Below, piece by piece: positions 26,681 through 35,709 of a DNA stretch of 64,000 bases. How positions within the stretch are numbered: the stretch's first letter is position 1; each line of letters begins with the position of its first letter. Both the position numbers and the translations under genes were made by a program. The notes beneath the pieces were generated by a model. That model ran no database searches, was not told the origin of the DNA, and saw only the letters and a program-made list of their open reading frames with translations. This DNA is from SZUA-254 sp964596065 (GTDB lineage: Bacteria; Bacteroidota; Ignavibacteria; UBA10030; SZUA-254): the NCBI GenBank assembly GCA_964596065.1, contig CAZQSM010000005.1, forward strand, positions 1 to 64,000, in the 5' to 3' direction.

Positions 26681-28641
26681 GGCGCCGGTTCCCGGAGGAG
26701 GAACTGCTTCATGAACATCACGGTCGAGTAAAACTGGTAGTCCTGGTTCTTCTTCTTCGCGAACCCGTGCCCTTCGTCGTTGGCCAGGATGTACCAGACG
26801 GGGATGTTGTTCTGTTTGACGGTGGAGATCATCTGCTGCGATTCGCTCCAGGGGACCCTGGGGTCGTTCTTCCCCTGCACGACGAAGATCGGCTTGGTGA
26901 TGTTCTTCGCGTGGTTGAGCGGGGCGATCGATTCGAGGTAGGTCCGCATCTTCGGGTCGCGCTCGTCGCCGTATTCGACGCGGCGGAGGTCGCGCCGGTA
27001 GCTCTCGGTGTTCTCGAGGAACGTCACCAGGTTCGACATCCCCACCACCGGGAGGGCGCACGCGATCTTGTCGGCGTACCGTGTGGCGACGGCGAAGGTG
27101 GAATGCCCGCCGTAGCTCCCGCCGGTGACCAGGATCCGGTCGCCGTCGAGCGCCGGGTGGAGTTTGATCCAGTCGAGGAGCGTCTCCAGGTCGCGGTACG
27201 CGTCCTCGCGCAGGAACCCGTTGTCCATCTTCAGGAACGTCTTACCGAACCCGGACGATCCGCGGGTGTTGGGCGAGACGATCGCGATCCCGAGCTCGTT
27301 GAGGTAATAATTGTTCCTCCCCTGGAACCCCGGGCGCGACTGGCCCTCCGGGCCGCCGTGGATGCTGACCATCACCGGGCGCTTCCCGGTGAACTTCGCA
27401 GGGGGCCGGTAGAGGAAGCCGGTGATCTCCCTGCCGTCGAACGATTTCCAGGTGATCAGCTCCGGCTCGGAGAAATTCTGCGTGTTCAGGCCGCCCGTCT
27501 CGCTCGCGGTCCAGCGGTCGACCATGCCGCTCCCGACGTCGAGCGAGAAGACGTCCGTCGCCGATTTCGCGCTGCTCATGTTGAAGGCGAGGTCGGTGCC
27601 GTTCTCGTGCCAGGAGAGGCCCGAGACGATCCCCTTCGGGAGGGCGGGCACCGGCAATTCCTTCCTCGTCTTCAGGTCCATCAGGCGGAGCACGCCGACC
27701 CCGTTCTCGTTCGTCGTGAAGGCCATCGTGGCGCCGTCGGGGGAGAGGTCGAAATCCTCGACGTCCCAGTCGATCCCGCCGGTGAGTATCGTGTGTTCCT
27801 TCGTCGCGAGGTCGACGTACGCGAGGCGCTGGAATTCCGACCCGCGGTCGCTCGTGATGTAGATCCCCTTCCCGTCCCTGCTGAAGACGGCGCCGCCCCT
27901 GTTCACCTGTTCTCCCTCCACCCGCGGGGTGAGGATCGTCTTCGTCCCGGCGGCGACGTCGATGGTCCAGATGTACGATTCGTTCGCCGAGATGTATTCC
28001 ATCAGGAGGATGGTCCTGTCATCCGGGGACCAGTCGGACGGAGACCATCCGCCCCCCTCGTTCCGTACAAGCAGCCTGTCGGTCGCGGGGTCGAGGGGGC
28101 TCACGATGTAGATGTCGGCGTCCTTGCCCGTCCGCCTCGTCGACGTATACGCCATCCGGTCGCCGGCGGTGGACCAGGTGCCGAGCGAATTGCGGGACTT
28201 GCCGTCGGTCAGGAGCGTGACCTCCCCGGTGGCGAGGTCGTACCGGTAATTCTGGTACCATTCCCCGCCCCCGACGTCCTTGCTCATCACGAAATAGGAA
28301 TCGTTCCGGGGGCCGAACCTCGCCCCGCCGACGCGGTCGGTGAAGAATGTCAGCTGGGTTCTCGCCCCTCCCGGGAAGGCGACGCGGTGGATCTGGTTCG
28401 TCTCGCCGAACCGGGTCGACACGAGCATCTCCCGCTTCGTCGGGTGCCAGCTGTTGAAGCCCGCCGCGCGGAATTCGGTGTACCGCCCGACCCCGCTGAT
28501 GATCCCGGGGGGGATCGGTGGGATCCCTTCGACGACGAGGTTGTCGGAGGGGCGGAGGCTGTCGCTTTGGGCGACGGCTCTTCCGGGGAGGGCGGCGATG
28601 ACCGTCCAGAGGAGGATCGCGGCGATGAGCGGTTTCAGCAT
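26677..28641 (-). CDS. S9 family prolyl oligopeptidase-like secreted peptidase
   Basis: 654 aa. A signal peptide (about residues 1-24) indicates a periplasmic or outer location. Residues about 30-390 form a WD40/beta-propeller-like domain that gates the active site. The C-terminal alpha/beta hydrolase carries Ser509 (GGSYGG), Asp593 (GKNDPRVP) and His625 (DEGHGF). Relatives are dipeptidyl or acylaminoacyl peptidases that trim small peptides. The ATG at 28641 was chosen for its signal peptide; the long upstream in-frame extension is not protein-like. It is 29 nt downstream of the DUF3267 gene and overlaps the TMTC-like gene. Confidence 0.88.
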   Translation of the reverse strand: MLKPLIAAILLWTVIAALPGRAVAQSDSLRPSDNLVVEGIPPIPPGIISGVGRYTEFRAAGFNSWHPTKREMLVSTRFGETNQIHRVAFPGGARTQLTFFTDRVGGARFGPRNDSYFVMSKDVGGGEWYQNYRYDLATGEVTLLTDGKSRNSLGTWSTAGDRMAYTSTRRTGKDADIYIVSPLDPATDRLLVRNEGGGWSPSDWSPDDRTILLMEYISANESYIWTIDVAAGTKTILTPRVEGEQVNRGGAVFSRDGKGIYITSDRGSEFQRLAYVDLATKEHTILTGGIDWDVEDFDLSPDGATMAFTTNENGVGVLRLMDLKTRKELPVPALPKGIVSGLSWHENGTDLAFNMSSAKSATDVFSLDVGSGMVDRWTASETGGLNTQNFSEPELITWKSFDGREITGFLYRPPAKFTGKRPVMVSIHGGPEGQSRPGFQGRNNYYLNELGIAIVSPNTRGSSGFGKTFLKMDNGFLREDAYRDLETLLDWIKLHPALDGDRILVTGGSYGGHSTFAVATRYADKIACALPVVGMSNLVTFLENTESYRRDLRRVEYGDERDPKMRTYLESIAPLNHAKNITKPIFVVQGKNDPRVPWSESQQMISTVKQNNIPVWYILANDEGHGFAKKKNQDYQFYSTVMFMKQFLLREPAP

Positions 28642-28670
28642 GGCATGACCCTTTGTCTGTTGATGGATGA

Positions 28671-29249
28671 TTATTGCCGTACTTCGTGAGACGATACGAT
28701 CCTGCATCCCACACGGGTCGGATGGTCCAGCACGAGCGTCCCGGCCGGGATGTCGCGGACGGCCCAGAGGCCGAGGGCGTCGCCGGCGGCCGCCCCGAAG
28801 AAGATGCCGCCGAAGAGGAGCGCGGCCGGATCGTCCAGGAGGTACCCCGCGATCGCCGGTCCCAGCCCGACGACGAGCCCCGGCAGCACGATGCCGATCC
28901 GGTACGCAGCCGCGCTGATCGGTTCGGTGAAATGCGCGTAGGGCGTGAGGGTCTTCCAGTGGACCCCGAATCGCATGGAGCGGAACGACCTCCCGGCCGC
29001 GACCGCCCACCCGACCCCGTGGAGCGCCTCGTGGGCCGCGGTCCCGGCCGCCATCCAGAGCAGGAAGGTCCCGAGGTCAAGGGACCTGTTGACGCCCAGG
29101 ATGAACGCGGGGATGCCGACCAACAGCAGGTACGGAGCGACGAGCGTCCCCATCATGAGCAAAAAAAGCGGCAACCCGAGCAGGTTCGCCCGGAGCATCG
29201 AGATGCTGAAATCGGCCGGGGCCCCGCCGGGTTCCGCGGGACCGCTCAC
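28671..29249 (-). CDS. DUF3267 putative membrane zinc peptidase
   Basis: 192 aa with about five hydrophobic segments. The DUF3267 core is present: HEALH at residues 73-77 (HExxH-type zinc motif inside a membrane helix) and HFTEP at 106-110, the second conserved motif. The family is thought to be intramembrane or membrane-associated metallopeptidases, but activity has not been well shown. The start overlaps the OmpA-family gene stop by ATGA. Confidence 0.75.
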   Translation of the reverse strand: MSGPAEPGGAPADFSISMLRANLLGLPLFLLMMGTLVAPYLLLVGIPAFILGVNRSLDLGTFLLWMAAGTAAHEALHGVGWAVAAGRSFRSMRFGVHWKTLTPYAHFTEPISAAAYRIGIVLPGLVVGLGPAIAGYLLDDPAALLFGGIFFGAAAGDALGLWAVRDIPAGTLVLDHPTRVGCRIVSSHEVRQ

Positions 29250-30730
29250 CAGATCGGCGTGATGACGACGTCGATCCTTCGGTTCTTCGCCCGTCCCTCC
29301 GGGGTTTCGTTGTTCGCCAGCGGCCTGCTCTCGCCGTAGCCCTGCGAGTGCACCGGCACCTCGACACCCATGTTCGCCATCAGGTACTCGGCCACGGCGA
29401 GGGAGCGGCTCTCCGACAGCTTCTGGTTGACGTCGTCGGAGCCGGCGGCGTCGGTGTGCCCCTCGATGGTGACGTCGGCCTTCGGGAACTTCTTGATCGC
29501 GGTCTGGACCTTGGTCAGGAGGTTGTAATACTGCGGTTCGATGGTGTTCCGCCCGACGGGGAAGCTGAGCCCGTAGAGGCGGACGACGATCTTGCTCCCC
29601 TCGCGGAAGACGCTTCCCTCCTCGGTGGTGAACATCCCCTCCACTTCGCGGACGATCGCCTCCTGCGTGCGGTGCGTCGTGAGCCGCTGCTGCAGCTCCT
29701 TCTCGGTGTCGGTGAGCGAGCCGACGCGCTTCTCCATCGAGCCGATCTGCTGGCGGAGGTTCTCCAGCTCCACTTCCTTGTCGTGGATGCTCGCGGCCGC
29801 CGCCGCGAGCGCCGCGGTGTTCTTCTCGATCCTCGCGTCGCGTTCCCTGACCGCCTCGATCGCCTCGGCCGCGGGCGTTTCGTATCCGGCGTCGAACCTG
29901 GCCTTGAGGCCGAGGGCGACGGAGACGCGCTGGAACTGTTCCTCCATTGCCAGGAGCGAGGGTTCGAAGTGCTTCTCGTCGGCCTGCATCTTCACGATGG
30001 CGTCGTGGAGGGCGATCGCGTGCGCCGCCTCGTACTTCGCCTCCTGGGCGAGATCGCGCGCCTCGTCGGTGTCGTAGCGGTTCTGCTTCAGGAGCGCCTC
30101 CGCCTGGGCGGCGAGCTGCCGCGCCCTTGCCAGCGTCTTCGGGGCGGTGTCGTCGACGTTCTTCTTCGTCGCGCTCGCGATCAGGATCCTCGCGGGGGAG
30201 AGGTAATTTGATTCGATCGCCTCGAGCTCGGCGGTGCGGTAGAGCTCCGTCGCCTCGGCGCCATATCTGTTCCCGGATCCGACGTCGCCGTCCTCCAGTT
30301 CGGAGGCCGCCCGGTTGAACCGCTCCTCGGCCTTCTTCCAGAGCTCGGGCTGGTGGGTGGGGGCCCCCGCGCTCAGCGCGTCGGTGCGCGCCGCCAGGCC
30401 GCCGCTGAACGCCACGGCGCCGAGCTTCGCCACGTCGAGCGCCTTGGCGAAGTACGCCGACGCGTTCCGGAGCTTCTCCGTCATCCGCTCGAGCTGCCCG
30501 CCCTTCTTGAAATCCTCCGAGGCGTCGTTGTAGTAGCCCATCGCCCGCCTGAAGCTGGCCGGCGAGAGCAGGTCGGCCTGTTGCTCCTTCACGCGGGCGA
30601 GCAGGGAGTCGGCGCCGCCGAAGAGCTGGGACCGGAGGTGCTCCTGGGAAAACGCGGGCGGCGCAGCGGGCGGGACCGCGAGGAGGATGAGGAGGATGGG
30701 AAGGAGGAGGCTCTGGATCGGTCTGGGCAT
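29246..30730 (-). CDS. OmpA-family peptidoglycan-binding protein with coiled coil
   Basis: 494 aa. A signal peptide (about 1-28) is followed by a long, charged helical region (about 30-370) with alternating Ala/Lys/Glu, then a C-terminal OmpA domain (about 385-494). The OmpA domain has the peptidoglycan motif TIEGHTDAAGSDDVNQKLSE and ends in GRAKNRRIDVVI. There is no beta-barrel, so this is probably a soluble or lipid-free periplasmic protein tethering peptidoglycan. The ATG at 30728-30730 was chosen because it gives a clean signal peptide. A promoter lies 67 nt upstream. Confidence 0.85.
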   Translation of the reverse strand: MPRPIQSLLLPILLILLAVPPAAPPAFSQEHLRSQLFGGADSLLARVKEQQADLLSPASFRRAMGYYNDASEDFKKGGQLERMTEKLRNASAYFAKALDVAKLGAVAFSGGLAARTDALSAGAPTHQPELWKKAEERFNRAASELEDGDVGSGNRYGAEATELYRTAELEAIESNYLSPARILIASATKKNVDDTAPKTLARARQLAAQAEALLKQNRYDTDEARDLAQEAKYEAAHAIALHDAIVKMQADEKHFEPSLLAMEEQFQRVSVALGLKARFDAGYETPAAEAIEAVRERDARIEKNTAALAAAAASIHDKEVELENLRQQIGSMEKRVGSLTDTEKELQQRLTTHRTQEAIVREVEGMFTTEEGSVFREGSKIVVRLYGLSFPVGRNTIEPQYYNLLTKVQTAIKKFPKADVTIEGHTDAAGSDDVNQKLSESRSLAVAEYLMANMGVEVPVHSQGYGESRPLANNETPEGRAKNRRIDVVITPIW

Positions 30731-30796
30731 ACGATCTCCGGTTGTTGTCCTGGGGTCCCCGGGCGGGATGCGCGCGGGGGATCGGTTCACGGCGTA

Positions 30797-30825
30797 AAAA
30801 TACGCATTGGGGCCGGGAGACGCAA
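30797..30825 (-). promoter_or_regulatory. Promoter of the OmpA-family gene
   Basis: On the minus strand TTGCGT (30820-30825), a 17-bp spacer and TATTTT (30797-30802). It separates this operon from the DUF2130 gene upstream. Confidence 0.6.
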
Positions 30826-30830
30826 ATTGG

Positions 30831-32039
30831 TTATTCAGGGTCACCGCTCCGGAACTCCAGCAACGGCACCGCCGGGACCGCCGCGCCGGCGATCCCCCGG
30901 ATCGAGCTGTGCATGTGGGTCGTATTCAGGATCACCTTCTCGATCTGTTTCTCCCGCCGCTTCCACGCGCCCTCGGCGGCTCGCTTTTCGGCCGCCAGGT
31001 CGGCCTGCATCTGCGTGAACCCCTCGACGATCGCCTCGATCTGCATCCGGAACTCGCTGCTCGTCAGGTAGTCGTAGAGCATCGTCATCTTGTCGCCCCG
31101 GTTTTCCTGCGCCACCATCGCGTTGCTGATCCCGATGACCGACTCGCGCAGCACCGCGCTGAGCCCCTTGAATTCCTCGAAGCTGCAGATCCAGACGCCC
31201 TCCCTCTGCCCGAGGCGGTCCATCTCCTTCGGCATCGCCTCGGTGACGATGACGCCGATCGCGGCGCCCTTCGCCCGCATGTCGGCCTTGAACTTCTCGA
31301 TCCAGGAGGGCTGGAACTCCTTGGTCCGCTTGCTCTCGTAATAGATCGAGCCGCAATTCTGCCGCGTCCTCGTATTGACGACCTGGAGGCAGTCGGCACC
31401 GCGCGCGCCCTTCCTGATTTCGCCGATGGTGTCGAGGGGGAACGACTCGCGCAGCCATTCCTCGATGGCGAGTTCCTGCACCTCCCCCTGCATCTGCATC
31501 GACCCCTGCTCCGCCTTCCGCTGCGCCTCCTGCAGCTGCTGCCGCATCTGTTCGATGAGGTTGTCCTTCTCGCTCAGCTTCAGCTGCACCCGGTCCTCCG
31601 CCGTCTTCCGGATCCTGGCCCGTTCGTCGGCGAGCTGGTCGCTCATTTTCTTCTGGAGTTCCGCTTCGATCGAATCCTTCAGCTCCGCCTTCTCGCGCCT
31701 GAGCCGCTCGACCTCCGTTTTCGTCCGGTGGAGATCCTTCACCTGTTCCGACTTCCTGTCGAGCTCCTCCTGCATCGACTTCACGCGCGAGGACGATTCC
31801 TCCTCGACGGATTTCCTGATCCCCTCCTCGAGTTTCCGGCGCTCGGCGGCGATCCGCTGCGCCACGCCGCGTTCGATGTCGGCCTGCAGGCGTTTCTGCC
31901 CCTCCTCGAGGACCCTCGATCGGGATTCGAATTCCTTTTTCAGGCCCTCCTCGACCTGCCGGTAGAGGAGCTCGCTGACGTCGATCCTGGCCCCGCATTC
32001 CGGGCAGTCGATGGCGCGTTGTGGGGTGGGCGTGGTCAT
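30831..32039 (-). CDS. DUF2130 protein (zinc ribbon, coiled coil, nuclease-like C-terminus)
   Basis: 402 aa. A short zinc-binding pair CPECG sits near the N-terminus (about residues 11-15). It is followed by about 170 residues of heptad-like coiled coil, and then the DUF2130 core with YYESKRTKEFQPSWIEKFKADM, a pattern compatible with a restriction-endonuclease-like fold. The family function is unknown. I chose ATG 32039, which has an AAAGG site six bases upstream; the in-frame ATG at 32045 would sit directly against that site. The gene has its own promoter and is divergent from lepA. Confidence 0.8.
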   Translation of the reverse strand: MTTPTPQRAIDCPECGARIDVSELLYRQVEEGLKKEFESRSRVLEEGQKRLQADIERGVAQRIAAERRKLEEGIRKSVEEESSSRVKSMQEELDRKSEQVKDLHRTKTEVERLRREKAELKDSIEAELQKKMSDQLADERARIRKTAEDRVQLKLSEKDNLIEQMRQQLQEAQRKAEQGSMQMQGEVQELAIEEWLRESFPLDTIGEIRKGARGADCLQVVNTRTRQNCGSIYYESKRTKEFQPSWIEKFKADMRAKGAAIGVIVTEAMPKEMDRLGQREGVWICSFEEFKGLSAVLRESVIGISNAMVAQENRGDKMTMLYDYLTSSEFRMQIEAIVEGFTQMQADLAAEKRAAEGAWKRREKQIEKVILNTTHMHSSIRGIAGAAVPAVPLLEFRSGDPE

Positions 32040-32073
32040 TGACATCCTTTCATCATGGGAAGACCGGGAGGGA

Positions 32074-32102
32074 AAGGTAGTCCCGGCGGGGGAGAAAAAC
32101 AA
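32074..32102 (-). promoter_or_regulatory. Promoter of the DUF2130 gene
   Basis: On the minus strand TTGTTT (32097-32102), a 17-bp spacer and TACCTT (32074-32079). Confidence 0.55.
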
Positions 32103-32123
32103 GGCGCCGGGGAAGCCCCATCA

Positions 32124-32152
32124 TTGAACATCGACCGGATTTTTAATATATT
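32124..32152 (+). promoter_or_regulatory. Promoter of the lepA operon
   Basis: TTGAAC (32124-32129), a 17-bp spacer and TATATT (32147-32152), giving a leader of about 80 nt. A second AT-rich block (TTATATATAGAG near 32190) could hold another start, but its -35 is poor. Confidence 0.65.
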
Positions 32153-32238
32153 GTTGCCCTCTCCCGCTCGTAGCACGGCGGGATTATTGTTATATATAGA
32201 GTCTGCCGCCGGACCACCCGGCGAATATCCCGGCATCC

Positions 32239-34035
32239 ATGGAAAATATCAGGAATTTCTGCATCATCGCCCACATCGACCACGGAAAGTCGACGATCGC
32301 CGACCGGCTCCTGGAGCACACCGGCACCGTCACCGTCCGCGAGATGAAGACGAACCAGGTCCTCGACGACATGGAGCTGGAGCAGGAACGCGGCATCACC
32401 ATCAAGCTCCACGCGATCCGGATGGAGTACAAGGCCAGATCGGGAAAACAGTTCACGCTGAACCTGATCGACACTCCCGGCCACGTCGATTTTTCGTATG
32501 AAGTCTCACGCTCGCTCGCCGCGTGCGAGGGGGCGCTCCTGGTGGTGGACGCGTCGCAGGGGGTGGAGGCGCAGACCATCAGCAACCTCTACCTCGCCAT
32601 CGACGCGGGGCTCGAAATCATCCCGGTGATCAACAAGGTCGACCTCCCGAGCGCGATGGTCGACCAGGTCAGCCACCAGATCATGGACCTCATCGGGTGC
32701 GCGAGGGAGGAGATCATCCTCTCGAGCGCGAAGATGAAGGTCGGGGTGGAGGAGATCCTCGAGGCGGTCGTCGCGAAGATCCCGCCCCCGAAGGGGGCCG
32801 TCGACGGCCCGATGCGGGCGCTGATCTTCGATTCGATCTTCGACGGCTACCGCGGCTCGGTGATCTACGTCAGGGTGATGGAAGGGACGGTGAAGGAGCG
32901 CGACCGGATCCATTTCTTCGCGACGCAGAAAACGTTCGAGGCGGAGGAGGTGGGCGTGCTCTCGATGAAGCGCGTGCGCACCGGCGTCCTCTCGGCGGGC
33001 GACGTCGGGTACATCATCCCCGGCGCGAAGGACGTGCACGACACGAAAGTCGGGGACACCATCACGTCGGCCGACAACCCCGCGCCCGGGCCCCTGCCCG
33101 GGTACAAGGAAGCCAAGCCGATGGTCTTCGCCGGGCTCTACCCGGTGAACGCCGACAATTTCGCCGAGCTGCGCGACTCGCTCGAAAAACTCAGGATGAA
33201 CGACGCGTCGCTGATCTTCGAGCCCGAGACCTCCGTGGCGCTCGGGTTCGGCTTCCGCTGCGGGTTCCTCGGGCTCCTCCACATGGAAATCATCCAGGAG
33301 CGCCTCGAGCGGGAATACCAGCAGGAGCTGATCACGACCGTCCCGAACGTGGAATACCGCATCACGAAACTCGACGGCGAAGTGGTCGAGGTCGACAACC
33401 CGAGCCTGATGCCGGCCGAGGGCGACATCGAACGCGTGGACGAGCCGTACATCAGGGCGCAGATCATCGCCCCCTCCGAGTACATCGGCAACATCATGAA
33501 GCTCTGCACCGAGCGCCGCGGCGTGTACAAGAACACCAATTACATCGACCCCACCAGGGCCGACCTGCAGTACGAGCTCCCGCTCTCGGAGATCATCTTC
33601 GATTTTTACGACAAGCTCAAATCCACCTCGCGCGGCTACGCCTCGCTCGACTACGATTTCCTCGAGTACCGCGAATCGGCGCTGGTAAAGCTCGACATCC
33701 TGCTCAACGGAGACCCGGTGGACGCGCTCTCGACCATCGTGCACCGGGACAAGGCGTACGAGTGGGGGAAGAAGCTCTGCGCGAAGCTGCGGAAGCTGAT
33801 CCCCAGGCAGATGTTCGAGGTCGTGATCCAGGCGGCGATCGGGAGCAAGGTGATCTCGCGCGATACCATTTCGGCGATGCGCAAGAACGTGATCGCGAAG
33901 TGCTACGGAGGCGACATCAGCCGGAAGCGGAAGCTCCTCGAGAAACAAAAGGAGGGGAAGAAGCGTATGAAGCAGGTGGGAAGGGTGGAGATACCGCAGG
34001 AAGCGTTCCTCGCCGTGCTGGCGATGGAAGACTAA
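32239..34035 (+). CDS. lepA: Elongation factor 4 (back-translocating GTPase)
   Basis: 598 aa, full length. LepA is a ribosome-dependent GTPase that acts on stalled or initiating ribosomes. GTPase motifs are AHIDHGKST near the N-terminus, the switch I region QERGITI, DTPGHVDF and NKVD. The unique LepA C-terminal domain is present (SRGYASLDYDF, then GGDISRKRKLLEKQKEGKKRMK). The ATG at 32239 has no clear ribosome binding site. It heads an operon with two signal peptidases and hemW, a common bacterial arrangement. Confidence 0.97.
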   Translation: MENIRNFCIIAHIDHGKSTIADRLLEHTGTVTVREMKTNQVLDDMELEQERGITIKLHAIRMEYKARSGKQFTLNLIDTPGHVDFSYEVSRSLAACEGALLVVDASQGVEAQTISNLYLAIDAGLEIIPVINKVDLPSAMVDQVSHQIMDLIGCAREEIILSSAKMKVGVEEILEAVVAKIPPPKGAVDGPMRALIFDSIFDGYRGSVIYVRVMEGTVKERDRIHFFATQKTFEAEEVGVLSMKRVRTGVLSAGDVGYIIPGAKDVHDTKVGDTITSADNPAPGPLPGYKEAKPMVFAGLYPVNADNFAELRDSLEKLRMNDASLIFEPETSVALGFGFRCGFLGLLHMEIIQERLEREYQQELITTVPNVEYRITKLDGEVVEVDNPSLMPAEGDIERVDEPYIRAQIIAPSEYIGNIMKLCTERRGVYKNTNYIDPTRADLQYELPLSEIIFDFYDKLKSTSRGYASLDYDFLEYRESALVKLDILLNGDPVDALSTIVHRDKAYEWGKKLCAKLRKLIPRQMFEVVIQAAIGSKVISRDTISAMRKNVIAKCYGGDISRKRKLLEKQKEGKKRMKQVGRVEIPQEAFLAVLAMED

Positions 34036-34052
34036 CCAGGGAAGGGACAAGG

Positions 34053-34955
34053 ATGAAAACCCCCGAACGGCAACAGCAACAGGCGTCACCGCAGGGCGAC
34101 GCGCAGTCGAAGGTCCGCGCATTCCTCCGCGAGATGGGGATCGTCGTCGGCGCGTTCCTGGTGCTCAACAGTTTCGTGCTCGCCTCCTTCGAGGTCCCGA
34201 CCGGCTCGATGGAAAACGAGATCATGACCGGGGACTTCCTCCTCGTGAACAAGTTCGTCTTCGGCGGGACCACCCCGAGGACCATCCCCTTCACGAACGT
34301 CCGGCTGCCGGCGTTCAAGCTGCCCGCCTTCTGGGAGCCGGAGCGGGGCGACGTCATCGTCTTCATTTTCCCGGGCATGCGGGAGGAGGCCCAGGCGAGG
34401 GAGTTCGCCTATTACCTCAAGCGCGCGATCGCCGTGGCGGGCGACACGCTCGAGATCAGGAACCGGATCGTCTCGGTCAACGGGACGCCGATGGTGAACC
34501 CGAGGAACATCAAGTACAATTACTCCTCGATCCGTCCACCCGAGTGGCACGACCCCCGGATCTTTCCGACCGGGGCCCCCTGGAATGAGGACAACTACGG
34601 CCCGATCAGGATACCGAAGAAGGGGGACGTCATCGCCCTCGACGGGGGGAATTTTCCCCAGTGGGAGGTGTTCATCGAGCGGGAGGGGCACCAGGCCGAC
34701 CGCGTCGACGGCGAGGTCTACGTCGACGGGGCGAAGGCCGCGTCGTACACGGTGGAACGCGACTATCTCTTCGGGATGGGCGACAACCGCGACAACAGCC
34801 TCGACAGCCGGTTCTGGGGTTTCATCCCGAAGGATGACGTGATCGGGACCCCGCTGATCGTCTACTGGTCGTGGAACCCCGACATCCCGCTCTCCGATAT
34901 TTCGGCGAAGCTCTCCTCGACGCGGTTCGGCCGCTTCGGGTCGCTGGTGAGGTAG
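34053..34955 (+). CDS. lepB: Signal peptidase I, first copy
   Basis: 300 aa. It removes signal peptides at the outer face of the inner membrane. One N-terminal membrane helix (about 27-45) precedes the catalytic Ser52 in PTGSMENEI. The general base Lys123 lies in YLKRAIAVAGD, and box E reads MGDNRDNSLDSRFWGF. The start follows GGGACAAGG and lies 17 nt after lepA. The insert between the catalytic boxes is larger than in the second copy. Confidence 0.93.
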   Translation: MKTPERQQQQASPQGDAQSKVRAFLREMGIVVGAFLVLNSFVLASFEVPTGSMENEIMTGDFLLVNKFVFGGTTPRTIPFTNVRLPAFKLPAFWEPERGDVIVFIFPGMREEAQAREFAYYLKRAIAVAGDTLEIRNRIVSVNGTPMVNPRNIKYNYSSIRPPEWHDPRIFPTGAPWNEDNYGPIRIPKKGDVIALDGGNFPQWEVFIEREGHQADRVDGEVYVDGAKAASYTVERDYLFGMGDNRDNSLDSRFWGFIPKDDVIGTPLIVYWSWNPDIPLSDISAKLSSTRFGRFGSLVR

Positions 34956-34971
34956 GCCGCCCGGCACGGCC

Positions 34972-35709
34972 ATGACCACGTCGACGGGTCCGTTCCGGTA
35001 TTTCAGGATCCTCCTCGTCGCCGCCCTGCTCGGCCTCACGCTCAAACTCTTCGTGCTCGACGCCGTCGTGGTCCCGGGCCGCTCGATGTCGGAGACGATC
35101 CTCCCGGGCGACGCCCTCCTGCTCGATAAAACCGGTTACTCGCCCCCGGCGCTGGCATTCCGGACGCCATCCCGGGGTGAGATCGTCGCGTTCACGCTCC
35201 CGGAAGGGCGCGAGGGGACCGGCGGCGCGGACGCGGGCCGCCCTCCCGGGGCCCTGATCCTGAAGCGATGCGTGGCGGCGCCGGGGGATCTGATCGGATT
35301 CAGCGCGGGCACGATCACCGTGAACGGGTCCGCCGCCGTGACGGGCGTGGCCGACGGCGGCCCGTTCCTCCGGGAGGGCGACGTCCGGCGCGTCCCCCGC
35401 CGCGGGGACGCGATCCCGCTCGACTCGGCCCGCTGCGCGCTCTGGAGGGATTTCATCGAAGCGGAAGGCCACGCGCTCTCGTACTCGCCCGGCGGAGGAA
35501 TGGCCCTCAACGGGGCGCCTTCGGACACTTTTTACGTCACAGACGATTATTTCTTCGCCATGGGAGACAACCACGCGGTGAGCCTCGATTCCAGGACCTG
35601 GGGATTCATCCCCGCCGATCGCGTCGTCGGCAAGGCCGTGATGATCTACTGGTCGCGCGACGACACAGGCGGCGTACGGTGGAACCGGATCCTCACCCTC
35701 CCCGAATGA
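34972..35709 (+). CDS. lepB: Signal peptidase I, second copy
   Basis: 245 aa. This is a second type I signal peptidase directly behind the first (16-nt gap) but only distantly similar in sequence. The helix at about 12-33 is followed by Ser38 (GRSMSETILPGD), Lys98 (LKRCVAAPGD) and the box E variant MGDNHAVSLDSRTWGF. Catalytic residues are intact, so it should be active. Two different signal peptidases may divide the large secretome. Its stop overlaps hemW by ATGA. Confidence 0.9.
   Translation: MTTSTGPFRYFRILLVAALLGLTLKLFVLDAVVVPGRSMSETILPGDALLLDKTGYSPPALAFRTPSRGEIVAFTLPEGREGTGGADAGRPPGALILKRCVAAPGDLIGFSAGTITVNGSAAVTGVADGGPFLREGDVRRVPRRGDAIPLDSARCALWRDFIEAEGHALSYSPGGGMALNGAPSDTFYVTDDYFFAMGDNHAVSLDSRTWGFIPADRVVGKAVMIYWSRDDTGGVRWNRILTLPE

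Noticed and set aside
32506..34122. 538-codon open frame opposite lepA
   Set aside because: His/Val/Arg-rich shadow of a highly conserved gene.
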